Origin: Acidimicrobiales bacterium
GTDB lineage: Bacteria > Actinomycetota > Acidimicrobiia > Acidimicrobiales > RAAP-2
DNA: 35,289 nt
Direction of reading: 5' to 3'
NCBI GenBank assembly: GCA_025449805.1
Contig: JANWIR010000039.1
Location: 1-35,289, forward strand
Both the position numbers and the translations under genes were made by a program. The notes beneath the pieces were generated by a model. That model was not told the DNA's origin. It saw only the letters and a list, made by a program, of their open reading frames with translations, and made no database searches. Shown here piece after piece: positions 1 to 7,477 of the stretch. Within the stretch, counting starts at the first letter, position 1. Each line of letters starts with the position of its first letter.

Positions 1-564
1 AACGTCGGTCTGCAGTTACTCGAGAACGCCCTCGTCACCGGCGTGGGCCTCTTCACGTTCATCGTCATGTTCGCGCATATTTCGGGCAGTCATTTCAATC
101 CCGTGGTCTCGCTAGCGCGTCTCGCGTTGGGTGAAGGTTCGTGGCGCGAGGTCATGTTCTACCTGCCGGCGCAGGTGATTGGTTGCGTCGCGGGTGCCGT
201 GACGGCGAACTACCTCTTCGCGGTGCCCCAGGAACTCTCCACCCGCGTGCGTCAGAGTGGGCCGCACTTCGTGGCGGAGGTCATCGCGACCGCGGGTCTG
301 TTGATGGTGATTCAACTCATGCACCGCGGTGCGCACCAGCACGTCATTCCGGCGGCCGTCGCCGCGTACATCACCGGGGCCTACTTCTTCACCTCGTCGA
401 CGAGCTTTGCGAACCCCGCTATTACGGTCGGTCGCATCTTTACGAACTCCTTTGCTGGTATCGCGCCCGGCTCGGCGCCGAGCTTCGTCCTCGCCCAACT
501 CGTGGGCCTCGTGGTGGGCGTCGTCGTGATTCGTTTTCTGACGGCGACCCGGGTGGCGCGATGA
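1..564 (+). CDS. MIP-family aquaporin/glycerol channel, 5' end missing
   Basis: Membrane channel of the major intrinsic protein family; the frame is open from base 1, so the start lies outside the window and 187 residues are visible. Both half-helix motifs are present: an NPV variant in 'HFNPVVSLARL' and a standard NPA in 'FANPAITVGRIF', separated by hydrophobic stretches as in an aquaporin. The stop overlaps the ATG of the arsenate reductase by 4 bases (ATGA), so the two are translationally coupled. In Sinorhizobium meliloti an aquaglyceroporin (AqpS) works with ArsC by letting arsenite leave the cell; the same role is inferred here from the neighbour. A general water or glycerol channel remains possible. 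The NPV variant in the first motif is typical of glyceroporin-like or arsenic-linked members and may widen selectivity, but this cannot be shown from sequence alone. Confidence 0.88.
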   Translation, partial: NVGLQLLENALVTGVGLFTFIVMFAHISGSHFNPVVSLARLALGEGSWREVMFYLPAQVIGCVAGAVTANYLFAVPQELSTRVRQSGPHFVAEVIATAGLLMVIQLMHRGAHQHVIPAAVAAYITGAYFFTSSTSFANPAITVGRIFTNSFAGIAPGSAPSFVLAQLVGLVVGVVVIRFLTATRVAR

Positions 565-974
565 GTCAACCCACTGTTCTCTTTTTGTGCGTCCACAACG
601 CGGGACGTTCCCAGATGGCGGCGGCCTTCGCTCGTCAGATCGCCGATGGTCGCGTGCGTGTGCTCTCCGCTGGATCGGACCCCAGTGAGACGCTCAACCC
701 AGCGGTCGTCGCCGCCATGGCGGAGGTGGGGCTCGATATCTCGAATGAGTCGCCGCAAGTATTGACGAACGAAATGGCACTCGAGGCCGACGTCGTCATC
801 ACCATGGGCTGTGGCGACGCGTGCCCCGTCTACCCCGGCAAGCGTTACGTCGACTGGGCGTTGAGCGACCCGGCGGGACGCGACCTCGCGTTTGTGCGCG
901 GTGTTCGCGACGAGATTCGTGGTCGGGTGCAAGAACTGCTCGACACACTCATTGACGGAGGACGTCCCGACTGA
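561..974 (+). CDS. arsC: Arsenate reductase, low-molecular-weight phosphatase type
   Basis: Cytoplasmic enzyme of 137 residues reducing arsenate to arsenite. The phosphatase P-loop CX5R is at Cys10-Arg16 ('CVHNAGRS') and the Asp-Pro of the general-acid loop is in 'LSDPAG' near residue 103. Two further cysteines, Cys84 and Cys88 ('MGCGDACP'), lie in the segment that carries the redox cysteines of this family. The sequence style matches actinobacterial arsenate-mycothiol transferase or thioredoxin-linked ArsC; which thiol it uses is not decided by sequence. The ATG at 561 is chosen because it overlaps the aquaporin stop and begins exactly at the usual family N-terminus; an in-frame extension further upstream would run through the aquaporin. 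A protein tyrosine phosphatase is the less likely alternative, because the MGCG and CP motifs favour ArsC. Confidence 0.92.
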   Translation: MSQPTVLFLCVHNAGRSQMAAAFARQIADGRVRVLSAGSDPSETLNPAVVAAMAEVGLDISNESPQVLTNEMALEADVVITMGCGDACPVYPGKRYVDWALSDPAGRDLAFVRGVRDEIRGRVQELLDTLIDGGRPD

Positions 975-999
975 CCCCCCGGGTGTGTCCCAAAGGTGT

Positions 1000-1023
1000 C
1001 GCGACGTTCGCGGCAACGTCGCG
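1000..1023. terminator. Hairpin between convergent genes
   Basis: A perfect 9-base stem (CGCGACGTT paired with AACGTCGCG) with a 6-base loop fills the short gap between arsC and the convergent S66 peptidase gene. It has no long T-run on either side, as is common in GC-rich actinobacteria. It probably ends transcription from both directions. Confidence 0.6.
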
Positions 1024-2067
1024 TTAGTAGTTGCTCCATATTTTTTGCGCAATTGGGTCGACGGTCATTGACCCGCCATAGGGAATGACAATCTGCGGGT
1101 CGGTATGGCCAAAGTCGGGACCGTAGACCACGACGGCGTGCGGTGCGTACGTGTCACACGCCGCGAATAGCACGTCGCGTTGATCACGGCGGAAACCTTC
1201 GCGCTGCTCGACACTCAAGGGTCGCTCCGGCGACCACGCCTTGGCTTTCGCCATAACGATCGCGGCGAATCGTTCGAGGAGGCCTCGTTCGCCCATATTG
1301 CGCAGCATGCGAGCGACCTCATGAGCGGCGGGCATCTCCTCAGAGGTTTCGAGGAGTAACACGGCTCCGGTAAAGTCGCGATTCTCACCGATCCATCGAT
1401 TAGTGGCCAAGTTCCAGTGCAGAATTTCGAGGTTGCCACCCCACGTGATGCCGGTTACCGCGTGATCGCCTTGCCAGGACCAGCCACTGTCGAGAAAGGT
1501 CGTAAGCGGTTGGTCCAAGGTCGTGGGATCTTCCCAGCGACATTGCAAGTCGGTGAAACGAACCTGGGGAAGAATTTCGTAGGGCCCGTCGTCGAAGAGC
1601 GCGTGACGCAATGATTCAAGGTGCGCGTCGTGCGGTCCACCGGGTCGTGCCAGATGCACCAACGTCGAGCCCCCGTGGTAACTCGACACGCCGTGACGCC
1701 AGAGCCACAGCAGCAGGTTCGTGTTATCGCTGTAGCCAAAAAATGCGGGGGGATCATCGCGGAGCAACGACGCGTTGAGGTGGGGCAAGACGGTGATCTG
1801 GTCACTACCACCCAACGTCGCCATGATGGCGCGAATGGACGAGTCGGCGAAGGCAGCGTTGAGGTCGTGCGCTCGTGCTGCGGCGCTGGCGCCCGGTTGA
1901 CGGGTCGTCGGAAATTCCACGAGCTCGAGATCGAAGGCCGTGGCGAGCGCGGCGACGCCGCGATTGTGAACCACCGGGAAAAGTCCCGCGACGCCCGACG
2001 AGGGCGACATAATCGCCACGCGGTCCCCGGGGCGGAGTTTTCGAGGTCGTCGCAGTTGCGGTTGCAC
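1024..2067 (-). CDS. LD-carboxypeptidase / MccF-like S66 peptidase
   Basis: Serine peptidase of family S66, which includes murein LD-carboxypeptidase LdcA (trims the terminal D-Ala of peptidoglycan tetrapeptide) and the microcin C7 self-immunity protein MccF. With the start at 2067 the protein has 347 residues, a normal family length. The Ser-Glu-His triad is recognisable as Ser113 in 'GYSDNT', Glu214 in 'GGNLEIL' and His321 in 'FGHTDPQ'. The open frame continues upstream to 2178, but that extension overlaps the divergent kinase gene and adds no family-like sequence. The GTG at 2067 gives the typical N-terminus ending in 'LRPGDRV' and has TAGGTT 7 bases upstream, so leaderless translation is inferred. 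The sequence is closer to MccF-like members than to LdcA in the 'GYSDNT' segment. Cell-wall recycling or detoxification of peptide-nucleotide antibiotics are both possible. Confidence 0.88.
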   Translation of the reverse strand: MQPQLRRPRKLRPGDRVAIMSPSSGVAGLFPVVHNRGVAALATAFDLELVEFPTTRQPGASAAARAHDLNAAFADSSIRAIMATLGGSDQITVLPHLNASLLRDDPPAFFGYSDNTNLLLWLWRHGVSSYHGGSTLVHLARPGGPHDAHLESLRHALFDDGPYEILPQVRFTDLQCRWEDPTTLDQPLTTFLDSGWSWQGDHAVTGITWGGNLEILHWNLATNRWIGENRDFTGAVLLLETSEEMPAAHEVARMLRNMGERGLLERFAAIVMAKAKAWSPERPLSVEQREGFRRDQRDVLFAACDTYAPHAVVVYGPDFGHTDPQIVIPYGGSMTVDPIAQKIWSNY

Positions 2068-2074
2068 GTACGTC

Positions 2075-2080
2075 AACCTA
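2075..2080 (-). promoter_or_regulatory. -10 hexamer TAGGTT of the S66 peptidase gene
   Basis: TAGGTT lies 7 bases before the GTG at 2067. No Shine-Dalgarno sequence is present, so the transcript should begin at or next to the start codon. It is back to back with the promoter at 2094-2099. Confidence 0.6.
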
Positions 2081-2093
2081 GCGAGTGACTTAC

Positions 2094-2099
2094 TACGAT
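2094..2099 (+). promoter_or_regulatory. -10 hexamer TACGAT of the kinase gene
   Basis: TACGAT ends 6 bases before the GTG at 2106. This spacing favours 2106 over the in-frame GTG at 2085, which would lie upstream of the hexamer. Confidence 0.6.
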
Positions 2100-2105
2100 T
2101 CGCTC

Positions 2106-2708
2106 GTGGCCCACCGACTGCACCCGTTCGTCGCTCGTCGGATCGCAATTGTGGGTGCGTCGGGATCGGGCAAGTCACGTCTGGCGCGGCGTGTGGGTGC
2201 CCTGGGAAATATGCCGGTACTCGAACTCGACGCGCTTTATCATCAAGCGAATTGGACAGCGCTCGACGACGAAGAGTTTCGCTCGCGCGTCGACGCCTTC
2301 GTCGCGGGTCCGGCGTGGGTCTGTGAGGGCAACTACAGGGTCGTGCAAGATCTCATTTGGTCACGTGTCGAACTCATTATCTTTCTTGACTTCTCGCGAG
2401 CCCGCGTGATGGGGCGCTTGCTGCGCCGAACGCTTTGGCGGGTGGCCGTTCGGCGGCGACTGTGGAACGACAATCGTGAGCAGTGGCGAAATCTACTTTC
2501 TCGAAATTCTGAACGCAACATACTTTTGTGGTCGTGGCGCACGCACGGGCGCCGCCGACGTGAAGTGCCGCCAACGGTGAGAGCTCTGGCACCGCACGCC
2601 GCGTTTGAGCACGTGCGTACGAACCGTCAATGCCGCGCTCTGTATCGCCGAATGGTCGCCGGTTACGCCAGGGGACCGTTGCCGCGATCTTCGAGCTCCC
2701 ACGCGTGA
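2106..2708 (+). CDS. P-loop kinase related to adenylate kinase / FlaR
   Basis: Small nucleoside-triphosphate-binding protein of 200 residues. The Walker A loop 'GASGSGKS' spans residues 17-24, followed by the 'LELDALYH' and 'WVCEGNYR' segments typical of the topology-modulation (FlaR-like) and adenylate-kinase-like group, and a 'IIFLDF' strand in the Walker B position. The second half is very rich in arginine, as in this family. The physiological substrate is unknown; members are annotated as DNA topology modulation proteins or putative kinases with little biochemical support. The start at 2106 is chosen from the leaderless promoter spacing. Its last 46 bases overlap the end of the convergent DinB-like gene. 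Confidence 0.78.
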   Translation: MAHRLHPFVARRIAIVGASGSGKSRLARRVGALGNMPVLELDALYHQANWTALDDEEFRSRVDAFVAGPAWVCEGNYRVVQDLIWSRVELIIFLDFSRARVMGRLLRRTLWRVAVRRRLWNDNREQWRNLLSRNSERNILLWSWRTHGRRRREVPPTVRALAPHAAFEHVRTNRQCRALYRRMVAGYARGPLPRSSSSHA

Positions 2709-3274
2709 TCGAGCACGTGCCAGGCGACGCGCCGCACGCCGTACGACGTGGGCCAGCGCGCGTCGGTGCGTGGTGAGCGAAGCACCGCACTGAGCGTGGC
2801 CCGCTGCGCGGGCCAGGGTGTTCGCGGGGGTACGGGGGCGCCGAGGCGACTGGCGTAGGCGCGCTCGGCGTTGCGAACGTGATCCATCATCTTCAGTCGG
2901 TCGCGACCACCCCCGCGCGGACCTTTACGCAGAATGTCGGGCGCCGCCGCGGCCGCGCGATCAAAGTAGGCCCAACAGTCTTCAAGAATCGTCGTTAGAC
3001 GTTCTCGTTCGCGACGCGTCAGTGGCTTGCTATCCCAGGGGCCGATGATCGCCGGAGCGCCAAAGTCGGTGGTCCCATCACCCGCGACCTCGCCAACAAC
3101 TCGAAGTTCGTCGTCCGGGCCCTCGCGTTGGAGAACGTTTCGGTAACGTTCGAGCGAGGTGCTTAACGCCTCGAGAGCGTCGTCGGGCGTCTTGCCCGCG
3201 CGACACCATCCGGGCCAATCGAGCGCGACGGCAAATGTCTTGTAACGAGCAACTTCGAGCGCGATTCGATTCAC
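2663..3274 (-). CDS. DinB-like four-helix protein
   Basis: About 203 residues. The C-terminal two thirds ('MMDHVRNAERAYASRLG' and 'VRRVAWHVLDHAWELEDR') show spaced histidines and the helical style of the DinB/YfiT metal-binding fold, seen in thiol-dependent transferases such as mycothiol-dependent enzymes. The N-terminal 45 residues ('TFAVALDWPGWCRAGKTPDDAL') resemble the short HicB-like strand-and-helix unit; I believe this arrangement is usual for one actinobacterial DinB-like subgroup, so it need not be a new fusion. The frame is open to 3451, but the GTG at 3274 matches the expected N-terminus. A CAGTTT hexamer lies 11 bases before it, suggesting a leader of only a few bases. Substrate unknown. 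Confidence 0.75.
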   Translation of the reverse strand: MNRIALEVARYKTFAVALDWPGWCRAGKTPDDALEALSTSLERYRNVLQREGPDDELRVVGEVAGDGTTDFGAPAIIGPWDSKPLTRRERERLTTILEDCWAYFDRAAAAAPDILRKGPRGGGRDRLKMMDHVRNAERAYASRLGAPVPPRTPWPAQRATLSAVLRSPRTDARWPTSYGVRRVAWHVLDHAWELEDRGNGPLA

Positions 3275-3382
3275 GAGGTCACCGCAAACTGACGACGACG
3301 TGCGCGAACCAGTGCGGTCGTGACGAAGTGCTCGGCGGGTAGCCAGTTCACGTTTTGACTCTAGTGACGCCGTGTGGATTGG

Positions 3383-3388
3383 TAGGGT
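3383..3388 (+). promoter_or_regulatory. -10 hexamer TAGGGT, leaderless
   Basis: TAGGGT is followed by 6 bases and then the ATG of the methyltransferase at 3395. There is no ribosome binding site. The 120-base gap from 3275 also serves the divergent DinB-like gene. Confidence 0.6.
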
Positions 3389-3394
3389 CAAACG

Positions 3395-4201
3395 ATGTCG
3401 AGCAATGATCGCTACACCCACGGGCATCACGAATCGGTGTTGCGCTCGCACCGATGGCGAACGGTAGAGAACTCCGCGACGTACCTCTTACCGCACCTGC
3501 GTGAGGATCAGGCGTTGCTCGACGTGGGGTGCGGGCCGGGCACGATTTCCGCCGATTTTGCGCGTCGGCTCTCACGGGGCCGCGTTCTCGCGATTGACAA
3601 CGCCGCCACCATCGTCGAGCAGGCCTCGAACGATCCCGACTTCGCGGACCTCACCAACCTGACCTTCGAGGTTCGCGACGTTTACGACACCGGTCTCGAC
3701 GACGACACCTTTGACGTGGTCCACGCGCACCAGGTGCTCCAGCACGTCACCGATCCGGTCGCGGCGCTCCGCGAAATGCGTCGCGTCGTTAAGCCTGACG
3801 GCATCGTCGCGGTACGCGACACGGACTTCGGCGCCTTTACCTGGTACCCCGAGGACGAACGACTGACGCGCTGGTTGGCGATCTACCACGAGATGACCCG
3901 TCGCAACCGGGCCCAGGCCGACGCGGGCCGTCGGCTTAAGGCGTGGGCACACGATGCTGGCTTTCGCGACCTCGAGGTTTCGTCGTCGAACTGGACCTTT
4001 GAACAGCCCGAGGAGCGACAGTGGTGGGGTGGCCTGTGGGCCGATCGGGTCGTCGAGAGTCGATTCGCGGAGCAGGCGCTCGAGTACGGACTCGCGACCC
4101 GTGACGAACTGACGTCGTTTGCGGACGCCTTTCGCGCGTGGGTGCGCGAGCCAGAAGGCGTCTTTTTCGTACTGCACGGTGAGGTCATCGCTCGCCACTA
4201 G
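3395..4201 (+). CDS. Class I SAM-dependent methyltransferase
   Basis: Soluble methyltransferase of 268 residues. Motif I is 'LLDVGCGPG' around residues 41-49, the acidic end of strand beta2 is 'VLAIDNA', and the motif IV region is 'FDVVHAHQVLQHV'. These are hallmarks of the UbiE/Methyltransf_11 group, with a following 'EMRRVVKPDGIV' segment. The C-terminal part is rich in tryptophan and may form the substrate cap. The acceptor (small molecule, quinone or lipid) cannot be deduced. It stands 27 bases upstream of the pirin gene, but that gene has its own promoter hexamer, so a strict operon is not required. Confidence 0.85.
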   Translation: MSSNDRYTHGHHESVLRSHRWRTVENSATYLLPHLREDQALLDVGCGPGTISADFARRLSRGRVLAIDNAATIVEQASNDPDFADLTNLTFEVRDVYDTGLDDDTFDVVHAHQVLQHVTDPVAALREMRRVVKPDGIVAVRDTDFGAFTWYPEDERLTRWLAIYHEMTRRNRAQADAGRRLKAWAHDAGFRDLEVSSSNWTFEQPEERQWWGGLWADRVVESRFAEQALEYGLATRDELTSFADAFRAWVREPEGVFFVLHGEVIARH

Positions 4202-4216
4202 CGCGCGATCACCTGT

Positions 4217-4222
4217 CAGACT
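4217..4222 (+). promoter_or_regulatory. -10-like hexamer CAGACT, leaderless
   Basis: CAGACT ends 6 bases before the GTG of the pirin gene. The identical hexamer at the same distance precedes the gene starting at 24823 on the minus strand, which supports CAnnnT as a functional variant here. Confidence 0.45.
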
Positions 4223-4228
4223 GAGCGG

Positions 4229-5116
4229 GTGAGCACCTCGGAGGCGCAGATCATCACCGCGAGTCACGCGCGCGTGGCCGCGCTCGACGTGCGTCGAACG
4301 CTACCCACGCGGACGCGCCGCAGCATCGGCGCGTGGTGTTTCGCTGATCACCTCGGTCCCGTCTCGCTCGCCCCCGGTGAGAGCGCCGACGTCGCGCCGC
4401 ATCCCCACATTGGACTGCAGACCGTGACCTGGCTCTTTGACGGTGCGTTCCTCCACCGCGATTCATTGGGCTCTGAGCAGCTGATTCGTCCGGGACAGCT
4501 CAACCTCATGAGTGCCGGCAATGGCGTCGTCCACGCCGAAGAGGACCCCGGTCAGCCCGACGGTCGCCTGCACGGCATTCAACTGTGGGTGGCCCAGCCG
4601 GAGCAGACGCGCTGGGGGCCGTCGGCCTTTGAGCACCTCGCCGACGTGCCCCAGTGCGAACTGAACGCGGGCGTCGCGACCGTACTCCTTGGTTCATTGG
4701 AGAACACCGCGTCGCCAGCCCGGCGCGACAGCGATCTGATGGGCGCCGAGCTGCAACTACGTGCTGGCACCTCGCTTCTTCGGGCGGATCCGCGTTACGA
4801 GTACGGGGTCATCGCGATTACGGGCGCTACCGACGTGGCGGGCGTTACTCTCACGCCAGGGTCGATGGCCTACCTCGCGCCGGGGCGTGAGGCGTTAGCG
4901 TTGGCGACCAGTGAGACGTCCACGGTGATGCTGATTGGTGGCGTACCGCTCGAGACGCCACTCGTGATGTGGTGGAATTTCGTCGCGCGCACTCGCGAAG
5001 AGATCGTCGACGCGTACCGCGCGTGGGCGTCGCGAGACGAACGTTTCGCGCGCGTCGCGTCGAGATTCGCGCCCATTGCCGTCGACCCACCGGCCTGGCT
5101 GGCGCGCGAATCGTAG
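4229..5116 (+). CDS. Pirin family protein
   Basis: Bicupin of 295 residues. The first cupin holds the pirin signature 'PHPHIGLQTVTW' followed by 'DSLGSEQLIRPGQLNLM' and 'GNGVVHAEED'; the two His of HPH plus the later His and Glu are the metal ligands in human pirin. The second cupin (from about residue 165) is weaker and lacks a clear second set, as usual. Bacterial pirins include quercetinase-like dioxygenases (YhhW) and regulators that bind other enzymes; which applies here is not visible. The GTG start is set by the promoter hexamer six bases upstream. Confidence 0.9.
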   Translation: MSTSEAQIITASHARVAALDVRRTLPTRTRRSIGAWCFADHLGPVSLAPGESADVAPHPHIGLQTVTWLFDGAFLHRDSLGSEQLIRPGQLNLMSAGNGVVHAEEDPGQPDGRLHGIQLWVAQPEQTRWGPSAFEHLADVPQCELNAGVATVLLGSLENTASPARRDSDLMGAELQLRAGTSLLRADPRYEYGVIAITGATDVAGVTLTPGSMAYLAPGREALALATSETSTVMLIGGVPLETPLVMWWNFVARTREEIVDAYRAWASRDERFARVASRFAPIAVDPPAWLARES

Positions 5117-5134
5117 GCTCCGTCGGCCTCGACC

Positions 5135-5140
5135 TATGAT
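5135..5140 (+). promoter_or_regulatory. -10 hexamer TATGAT for homospermidine synthase
   Basis: A near-consensus TATGAT lies about 42 bases before the TTG start. This gives a leader of roughly 35 bases, enough to contain the Shine-Dalgarno sequence at 5171. No convincing -35 element is seen. Confidence 0.5.
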
Positions 5141-5170
5141 GTGGCCTCGCGTTCGCGTGTCGAGCGCTAA

Positions 5171-5175
5171 AGGAG
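5171..5175 (+). promoter_or_regulatory. Shine-Dalgarno AGGAG deciding a TTG start
   Basis: AGGAG is 6 bases before the TTG at 5182. It supports this rare start codon, since the protein begins exactly where the family N-terminus and the dinucleotide fold are expected. Confidence 0.75.
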
Positions 5176-5181
5176 ATCTAA

Positions 5182-6636
5182 TTGGCTGAGTTCACGGCGC
5201 CGTCAAGAATTTTGTTGCTCGGGTGTGGTTCGGTGGCGCAGTGCCTCCTGCCGCTACTGATCGACCACTTCGAGTTTGACCCTCGCATCGTCACCATTCT
5301 CGAAAGCCGTGACCATCGTGAGCGGGTCGGTGATTTGCTGCAACGAGGTGTGCAGTACGTGCGACACGAAATCACACCCGAAAATCTGGCCGAGACGCTC
5401 AGTACCTACCTTGGCAACGGCGACCTGCTGATCGATCTGGCGTGGAACATCGATCTGGGCGAACTCTTGGAATGGTGCCGTGATCACAATGTGCGCTACC
5501 TGAACACTTCGGTGGAAGTGTGGGATCCCTACGTCGATCCGGCGCTCACCTCACCACAGGAGCGCACGCTCTACTGGCGCCACATGGCGCTTCGCCGTCA
5601 ACTGGCCTCGTGGGGTGATAACGCGGGTCCCTCCGCCGTCGTTGAACACGGCGCGAACCCCGGCCTCGTCAGTCACTTTACGAAGCAGGCGCTGGTCGAG
5701 ATTGCCCAACGGGTACTCCACGATGATCTGGGTGGAGCGCGCACCTCGGCGCTGGAGGAGGCCCTGGCGGACGAACGTTTCGCGGACCTCGCGCACGCCC
5801 TGGACGTAAAGGTCATTCACGTCTCCGAACGCGACACGCAGATTACGAACGTCCCCAAGCAGGTCGGGGAGTTTGTGAACACCTGGAGCGTGGACGGGTT
5901 CTACGAAGAAGGCGTCGCGCCCGCGGAGATGGGGTGGGGCACGCACGAACGCGAGCTGCCCGCGCTGGCCCGCGAGCACGAGGGTGACGGTCCACGCAAT
6001 CAGATCTGTCTCGCGCAGATGGCGCACAAGACGCTCGTTCGCTCGCGCGTGCCCTCGAGTGAGATCATCGGCATGGTCATCCGTCACGGTGAAGCCTTCA
6101 CTATTAGTGACCACCTCACGGTGTGGGAGGGAGACCGGGCGATTTACCGACCGACCGTGCACTACGCCTACTGCCCGAGTGACCCCGCGTGGGCCAGCTT
6201 CGTCGAGCTCGAGGGCGCGCAGTATCGCTACCCCGAGAATCAGCGAATCTTGAACGACGACATCGTGTCGGGCCGCGATGAACTCGGGGTTCTGGTCATG
6301 GGCCACCCGTACAAATCGTGGTGGACCGGCATGTTGACCACTATTGACGAGGCGCGTCGCGTCGCGCCGCACCAGAGCGCCACCACGGTCCAGGTCGCGG
6401 CGTCGATTTTGGGCGCCATCGATTGGATGCTGCGCCGTCCCCGCGAAGGGGTGCGCGTGCCCGACGAGCTGCCGTGGCGCGACGTCATCGCGGTGGCGAC
6501 GCCCTACGTGGGTACTACGTGGTCGGGTCCGCTCGATTGGGACCCGCTCTCGACACGCGCCGACTGGTTCGATCGTTGGTCGGGTCGACGACTTGACCCC
6601 GACGACCCCTGGCAGTTCCAAAACTTCCTGGCCTAA
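5182..6636 (+). CDS. hss: Homospermidine synthase
   Basis: NAD-dependent enzyme (EC 2.5.1.44) making homospermidine from two putrescines, or from putrescine and spermidine. It has 484 residues, matching bacterial Hss. The Rossmann loop is 'LLGCGSVAQ' at residues 12-20, and family blocks include 'VRYLNTSVEVWDPY', 'VEHGANPGLVSHF', 'YAYCPSDPA' and 'GHPYKSWWTG'. The fold is related to saccharopine dehydrogenase, which is the main alternative name, but the NTSVE and HGANPG blocks are specific to homospermidine synthase. No ornithine or arginine decarboxylase is in the window, so putrescine must come from elsewhere. The gene is set apart from its neighbours by using a normal leader with a Shine-Dalgarno sequence. 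Confidence 0.9.
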   Translation: MAEFTAPSRILLLGCGSVAQCLLPLLIDHFEFDPRIVTILESRDHRERVGDLLQRGVQYVRHEITPENLAETLSTYLGNGDLLIDLAWNIDLGELLEWCRDHNVRYLNTSVEVWDPYVDPALTSPQERTLYWRHMALRRQLASWGDNAGPSAVVEHGANPGLVSHFTKQALVEIAQRVLHDDLGGARTSALEEALADERFADLAHALDVKVIHVSERDTQITNVPKQVGEFVNTWSVDGFYEEGVAPAEMGWGTHERELPALAREHEGDGPRNQICLAQMAHKTLVRSRVPSSEIIGMVIRHGEAFTISDHLTVWEGDRAIYRPTVHYAYCPSDPAWASFVELEGAQYRYPENQRILNDDIVSGRDELGVLVMGHPYKSWWTGMLTTIDEARRVAPHQSATTVQVAASILGAIDWMLRRPREGVRVPDELPWRDVIAVATPYVGTTWSGPLDWDPLSTRADWFDRWSGRRLDPDDPWQFQNFLA

Positions 6637-6689
6637 AGGCGCCGCGCGTGCGTGGTTGCGCTGGTAGAACGGACTGCGTCAAATCTTCG

Positions 6690-6695
6690 AAGGAG
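6690..6695 (+). promoter_or_regulatory. Shine-Dalgarno AAGGAG
   Basis: AAGGAG stands 5 bases before the ATG at 6701, so this gene has a normal leader unlike most neighbours. Confidence 0.7.
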
Positions 6696-6700
6696 ATGCC

Positions 6701-7447
6701 ATGAGCACGCCCACCGTCCTCGGTCACGCCGGTTCTCTCACGTGGCTCGGCCACGCCAGTGTTTTGTACGTCTCGGAGGCAGGTACGCGCGTACTCTTTG
6801 ACCCCTGGCTGGAGAACCCCAAGCTCACCACTGGCGTTGACGCGCTGGGTGCCCTCGACGCCATTGCCGTCACCCACGGTCATTTCGATCACATGGCGTC
6901 CGTGGGCGCCGTCGCCCAGGCGACGGGCGCGCCGGTTATCTGCGTGCCGGAGATGGCGGCGTACTTCGCGACCCAAGGCGTTTCGAATCTCAGCGAGATG
7001 AACAAGGGTGGCACGACGCACGTGAAGGAGCTGGCGATCACGATGGTGAGCGCGGATCACTCTTGTGGCGTCGGCGTCGGCGAGGGTTTCGCCAACGTCT
7101 ACGGTGGCAATCCCGTGGGATTTATCGTGACGCCACCGGCCGGTCAGGGACGCGCGTTTTACGTCTCGGGTGACACCAACGTTTTTGGGGACATGGCGCT
7201 TATTGGCGAGCTCTACGCACCCGAGATCGCGTTGATCCCGATCGATGGTCACTACAACATGGGGCCTCGTGAGGCGGCGCACGCGCTGAAGTTGCTCGGC
7301 GTTGCTCGCGTTGCGCCAATTCACTACGGCACGTTCCCGCTGCTCGCGGGTACGCCCGACCAGTTGCGCGTCGCGCTTACGGCCAGTGGCGCTGACGTTG
7401 ACGTTGTCGCCTTTGCGCCGGGAGACTCCGTTTCCTTAGTGAAGTAG
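6701..7447 (+). CDS. UPF0173 metal-dependent hydrolase (metallo-beta-lactamase fold)
   Basis: About 248 residues of the UlaG-like branch of the metallo-beta-lactamase superfamily. The metal motif 'THGHFDHM' covers residues 58-65; further ligands are suggested by 'SADHSCG', 'YVSGDTNVF' and the final 'PIHYGTFP'. The N-terminal 'LTWLGHAS' strand is also characteristic. UPF0173 proteins are usually assigned only as hydrolases; no substrate is known for this one. It is followed 30 bases later by the transporter gene, which carries its own -10 hexamer. Confidence 0.9.
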   Translation: MSTPTVLGHAGSLTWLGHASVLYVSEAGTRVLFDPWLENPKLTTGVDALGALDAIAVTHGHFDHMASVGAVAQATGAPVICVPEMAAYFATQGVSNLSEMNKGGTTHVKELAITMVSADHSCGVGVGEGFANVYGGNPVGFIVTPPAGQGRAFYVSGDTNVFGDMALIGELYAPEIALIPIDGHYNMGPREAAHALKLLGVARVAPIHYGTFPLLAGTPDQLRVALTASGADVDVVAFAPGDSVSLVK

Positions 7448-7465
7448 AGCCTTCGCCGCCGCGCG

Positions 7466-7471
7466 TAAGTT
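7466..7471 (+). promoter_or_regulatory. -10 hexamer TAAGTT, leaderless
   Basis: TAAGTT is followed by 6 bases and the GTG of the transporter at 7478. Confidence 0.55.
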
Positions 7472-7477
7472 AGCGAA

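Noticed and set aside
2085-2087. GTG at 2085 as the start of the kinase gene
   Set aside because: It lies upstream of the TACGAT hexamer; the GTG at 2106 has the proper distance.
5551-6621. Long open frame on the minus strand opposite homospermidine synthase (356 codons)
   Set aside because: It is antisense to a complete, well-conserved gene, has no family motif and is rich in Arg, Val and His as expected of GC-rich shadow frames.
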